A DNA stretch of 64,000 nt from Diplonema japonicum (taxonomy: Eukaryota; Euglenozoa; Diplonemea; Diplonemida; Diplonemidae), in NCBI GenBank assembly GCA_964019335.1, contig OZ025700.1:248001-312000 (forward strand), given 5' to 3'. Below, piece after piece: positions 61,775 to 64,000 of this stretch. A program made the translations under genes and the position numbers. The notes under the pieces were generated by a model. That model ran no database searches, had not been told where the DNA came from, and saw only the letters and a list, made by a program, of their open reading frames with translations. Within the stretch, counting starts at the first letter, position 1; the number at the start of each line of letters is the position of its first letter.

Positions 61775-63967
61775 TTAAGGGAATTTTACAGTTGAATAGA
61801 ACCGTCTGCGCGTTCGTAGGTAGTGGAGGTGGCGTTTTGCGACGCAGCACCGCCACGCCTTTTGGATGACGATGATGCACCTGTCTCGCAACGAGAAATA
61901 GTCCGCAACGTGTAAGGCGACTGCTTGAAGACGAAGCTTGTCACGAAACCACTGTTGTATAGTGCGGGAACAGTAGTTTCGACGAAAGGCGAATATGGGG
62001 AGGTATTTAGAACGGACAGAGAACACCCGCCAAGCCGACTGGATGTCAACAGCGGCGAGGATTCTGCAGGCTTCTAACTTGTGCTGCTGGACACTGATGA
62101 TACGGCGTTGCTGGGCGATTCTCTTCTCCTTCTGCCACCACCTCACCATGAGCAGACCTTTGAACACCTTCTGTATTTTTATCGCAGCGTCGCACTGTTT
62201 CATCAATATATCTCTGTCTTGCCTTTCCTTCTCCTTCTTCACGTGTCGCCATATATCTCTTCCTTTTTTCCCCCTCCAGGCTCTTTGGATAACGCGTACC
62301 GTCAAGGCCCGGCCTCGTTCGCGTTTGTTTTCAGCCTTTTCCCTCTCTCTGTCTTTCATTTCTTTCCACCATCTGCATATTCTTAATGCGGCGTCTGATC
62401 GCTGCCGTGCTGCGTTCTCGATTTGCATTCTTCTCTGCCAGACGGCAGCTTCCTTGGCGAGTGTTTCGAACTTTGCATTCTGCCGTCTCGCTAACGCTTC
62501 CTTCATCACCCTTCGCATGTTCACGGGGCCTTGTGCATTGGGTGACTGCGCATTGTCTACCAGTGGCGCTTTTCCCTGCTTTTCGACACGTGGTGAGCAT
62601 GGCGTCTTTAATTTTTCAGGCTTAGCCGATAGTTTAGCATGGTCTGGCTTTGTGTGTGTTACCGTAGCGCGGGGCACCTCTGGTGTCGCAGGCGGTGTGT
62701 GCGGGTTCGGGATGAATATTTTAACATTCGTGTGTGAGCTTTCTGGTGTCAAAAGTTTTCTGTTCGAAGCCGACGACTCGGAGCTGCACGGGGTGGGGCC
62801 CAGGGACCTGTCCGGGTTGTCCCGCAGGATCGTCTTCGCTGACAGTATCCCAGACGTCGGGCTTACCACAGGGGAGTGCCTCAATTCGGATTTCTTCTTT
62901 TTCAACATGCTACGCTGTCGGGAAGCAGTCTTCACAGGCACAGGTTTCCCCATCAGTTGCGCACGCACGACCTGCACCTGTCTTTCGAGTTGCCTCAGTT
63001 TCTGATGCAGCTGCTCCTTCTTCGCGGGTGATGGAAGCGGTGGCGTCCCTTTCCCCGAGTCTGGAGTCAGTCTCGAAGACACACTCTCAGCTCGCTTCGT
63101 ATTCTTTGAGGGGGTTGTCTTCGAACTCTTCCTCCGAGGGGGCTTGTGGACGGACTTCTTCTTAATAGGTGGGGGCATAGGTCGGTGTGTTTTAGGATTG
63201 GTCGACGGCTCTGCTGGAAGGATGGGAACTGGCGGCGAAGGCACCACGGGTGTAGCAGCGTTCAACGGTGGGGGTACTGGCACGGGTGGACGGGGTTGGA
63301 GCGACGTACGTGTGTTTACAACAGCTGGAGCAGGCGGGACATCAGCTACAGATGGAGGAGTGGGCGTTGGAGTGCTGGTGGGTGTACACGACGAGGCCCC
63401 TGCAGGGCACATCGATGCTGAGGAGGTGACTTCCCTGGGCTTCGGGGTGGGGATGTTGCGTTCTAGGATCTCTTCTTCATCACCAGTCGAGGAGTTTATG
63501 TCTTCATCTTCTTCTTCTTCTTCTTCTTCTTCTTCTGCCTTGTGGGGCATATTTTTGCCACCATATGCAGTGACCTCCCTCCCGCGCCCTGTTGGTTCCG
63601 GTAGGCTGTACTTCCGTACCATCCTGCAGCTTCCAGCAGACAAAGGCCGCCCAGATGATTCTCGAGACCCTCGCCGGCTGCTCGTTGCTGTTTGGGGTCT
63701 CTCGGGTCTTATCTTCGCCAGCAAGTCCATAGCACTAGTGTACTCAGGCAGCGTAGCAGGCGTGCTCCCATTGCTAGTGTAACTGCCTCCAGCAGCTCTG
63801 CTCAGATCCCTCTCATTCGCCACGCCAGGCAGAGTGGAGTCACTGCTCAACGTCTCGGGCCGCATCATGTACTGGGTGAGGTCGGGGTTCACCGGGGACA
63901 GCTCTCCCGAGCTCACACTGCAGCTGCTGAGACATGTGTTTGGATCAAGCTCAGGGTCCGGTAGCAT
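61775..63967 (-). CDS. IQ-motif (calmodulin-binding) protein
   Basis: 730 residues from the ATG at 63967. The first 450 residues are Ser/Pro/Thr-rich and disordered, with a run of Glu near residue 145-155 and a short coiled coil (KLRQLERQVQVVRAQL). The C-terminal 250 residues carry at least four IQ motifs: VIQRAWRGKKGRDIW, IKIQKVFKGLLMVRWW, VDIQSAWRVFSVRSKYL and IVIQKAWRCCVAKRHL. These should bind calmodulin-like light chains. No motor domain is present, so a cytoskeletal or flagellar scaffold is likely. The right window edge is only 43 bases from the start, so an upstream exon cannot be excluded. Confidence 0.8.
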   Translation of the reverse strand: MLPDPELDPNTCLSSCSVSSGELSPVNPDLTQYMMRPETLSSDSTLPGVANERDLSRAAGGSYTSNGSTPATLPEYTSAMDLLAKIRPERPQTATSSRRGSRESSGRPLSAGSCRMVRKYSLPEPTGRGREVTAYGGKNMPHKAEEEEEEEEEDEDINSSTGDEEEILERNIPTPKPREVTSSASMCPAGASSCTPTSTPTPTPPSVADVPPAPAVVNTRTSLQPRPPVPVPPPLNAATPVVPSPPVPILPAEPSTNPKTHRPMPPPIKKKSVHKPPRRKSSKTTPSKNTKRAESVSSRLTPDSGKGTPPLPSPAKKEQLHQKLRQLERQVQVVRAQLMGKPVPVKTASRQRSMLKKKKSELRHSPVVSPTSGILSAKTILRDNPDRSLGPTPCSSESSASNRKLLTPESSHTNVKIFIPNPHTPPATPEVPRATVTHTKPDHAKLSAKPEKLKTPCSPRVEKQGKAPLVDNAQSPNAQGPVNMRRVMKEALARRQNAKFETLAKEAAVWQRRMQIENAARQRSDAALRICRWWKEMKDREREKAENKRERGRALTVRVIQRAWRGKKGRDIWRHVKKEKERQDRDILMKQCDAAIKIQKVFKGLLMVRWWQKEKRIAQQRRIISVQQHKLEACRILAAVDIQSAWRVFSVRSKYLPIFAFRRNYCSRTIQQWFRDKLRLQAVALHVADYFSLRDRCIIVIQKAWRCCVAKRHLHYLRTRRRFYSTVKFP

Positions 63968-64000
63968 CTCCCCCTCTTTTCTTATACATGAGGACTAGTA

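Noticed and set aside
1-64000. CRISPR arrays, bacterial operons, riboswitches
   Set aside because: No regularly spaced direct repeats or prokaryotic signals; the gene content and introns are eukaryotic.

Overview
This is a gene-dense stretch of a nuclear genome from a unicellular, probably flagellated eukaryote. Evidence for a eukaryote: short GT-AG introns, large multidomain proteins (WD40/EF-hand, IP3-receptor-like channel, P2X receptor, Rab GTPase, SLC22 and SLC18B1-like carriers, IQ and TLDc proteins) and eukaryotic transposons (piggyBac, a Crypton-like tyrosine recombinase). The lineage cannot be fixed from sequence reading alone. The strict co-orientation recalls dinoflagellates and euglenozoans, but the canonical, very short cis-introns are not typical of either.

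Layout, left to right. 1-9.3 kb: a partial giant EF-hand/WD40 protein, a B-box/TLDc protein and a secreted PC-esterase-like protein. 9.7-12.0 kb: a 327-bp dispersed repeat and a piggyBac element bounded by exact TIRs and TTAA. 12.3-20.6 kb: an intronless 2780-residue IP3R-like calcium channel. 21.2-26.8 kb: a Kelch/Gln-rich protein and a coiled-coil protein. 27.9-29.1 kb: a frameshifted Crypton-like recombinase and a large foldback. 30.3-35.7 kb: an ERI1-like exonuclease, a tail-anchored LRR protein, a TE derivative and an SLC18B1-like transporter. 36.5-48.8 kb: a small basic protein, a ThiE-like/SLC22 pair in one open frame, a Rab34/36-like GTPase, a coiled-coil protein without an ATG, a VASt/TM protein, a small acidic-basic protein, a COPI-associated-type membrane protein, a GIY-YIG-like protein and a divergent sugar nucleotidyltransferase. 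49.5-53.5 kb: the second 327-bp repeat, a P2X receptor with a TE inside its intron, and a Fyv7-like rRNA-processing factor. 53.9-59.2 kb: five tandem copies of a short Tyr/Ala-rich gene, each followed by a conserved stem-loop. 59.5-64 kb: a mitochondrial-type J protein, a dispersed element and an IQ-motif protein.

Three genome-wide habits stand out. All 27 cellular gene models lie on the minus strand; only mobile elements run on plus. The small introns (33-67 nt) are largely built of A or T homopolymer, nearly all are phase 0 and all follow an exonic G. They turn apparently split or read-through ORFs into continuous proteins. Most start codons sit directly behind an A-tract leader. Several genes (IP3R-like channel, P2X, EF-hand, IQ protein) point to calcium signalling, but they are not evidently an operon.
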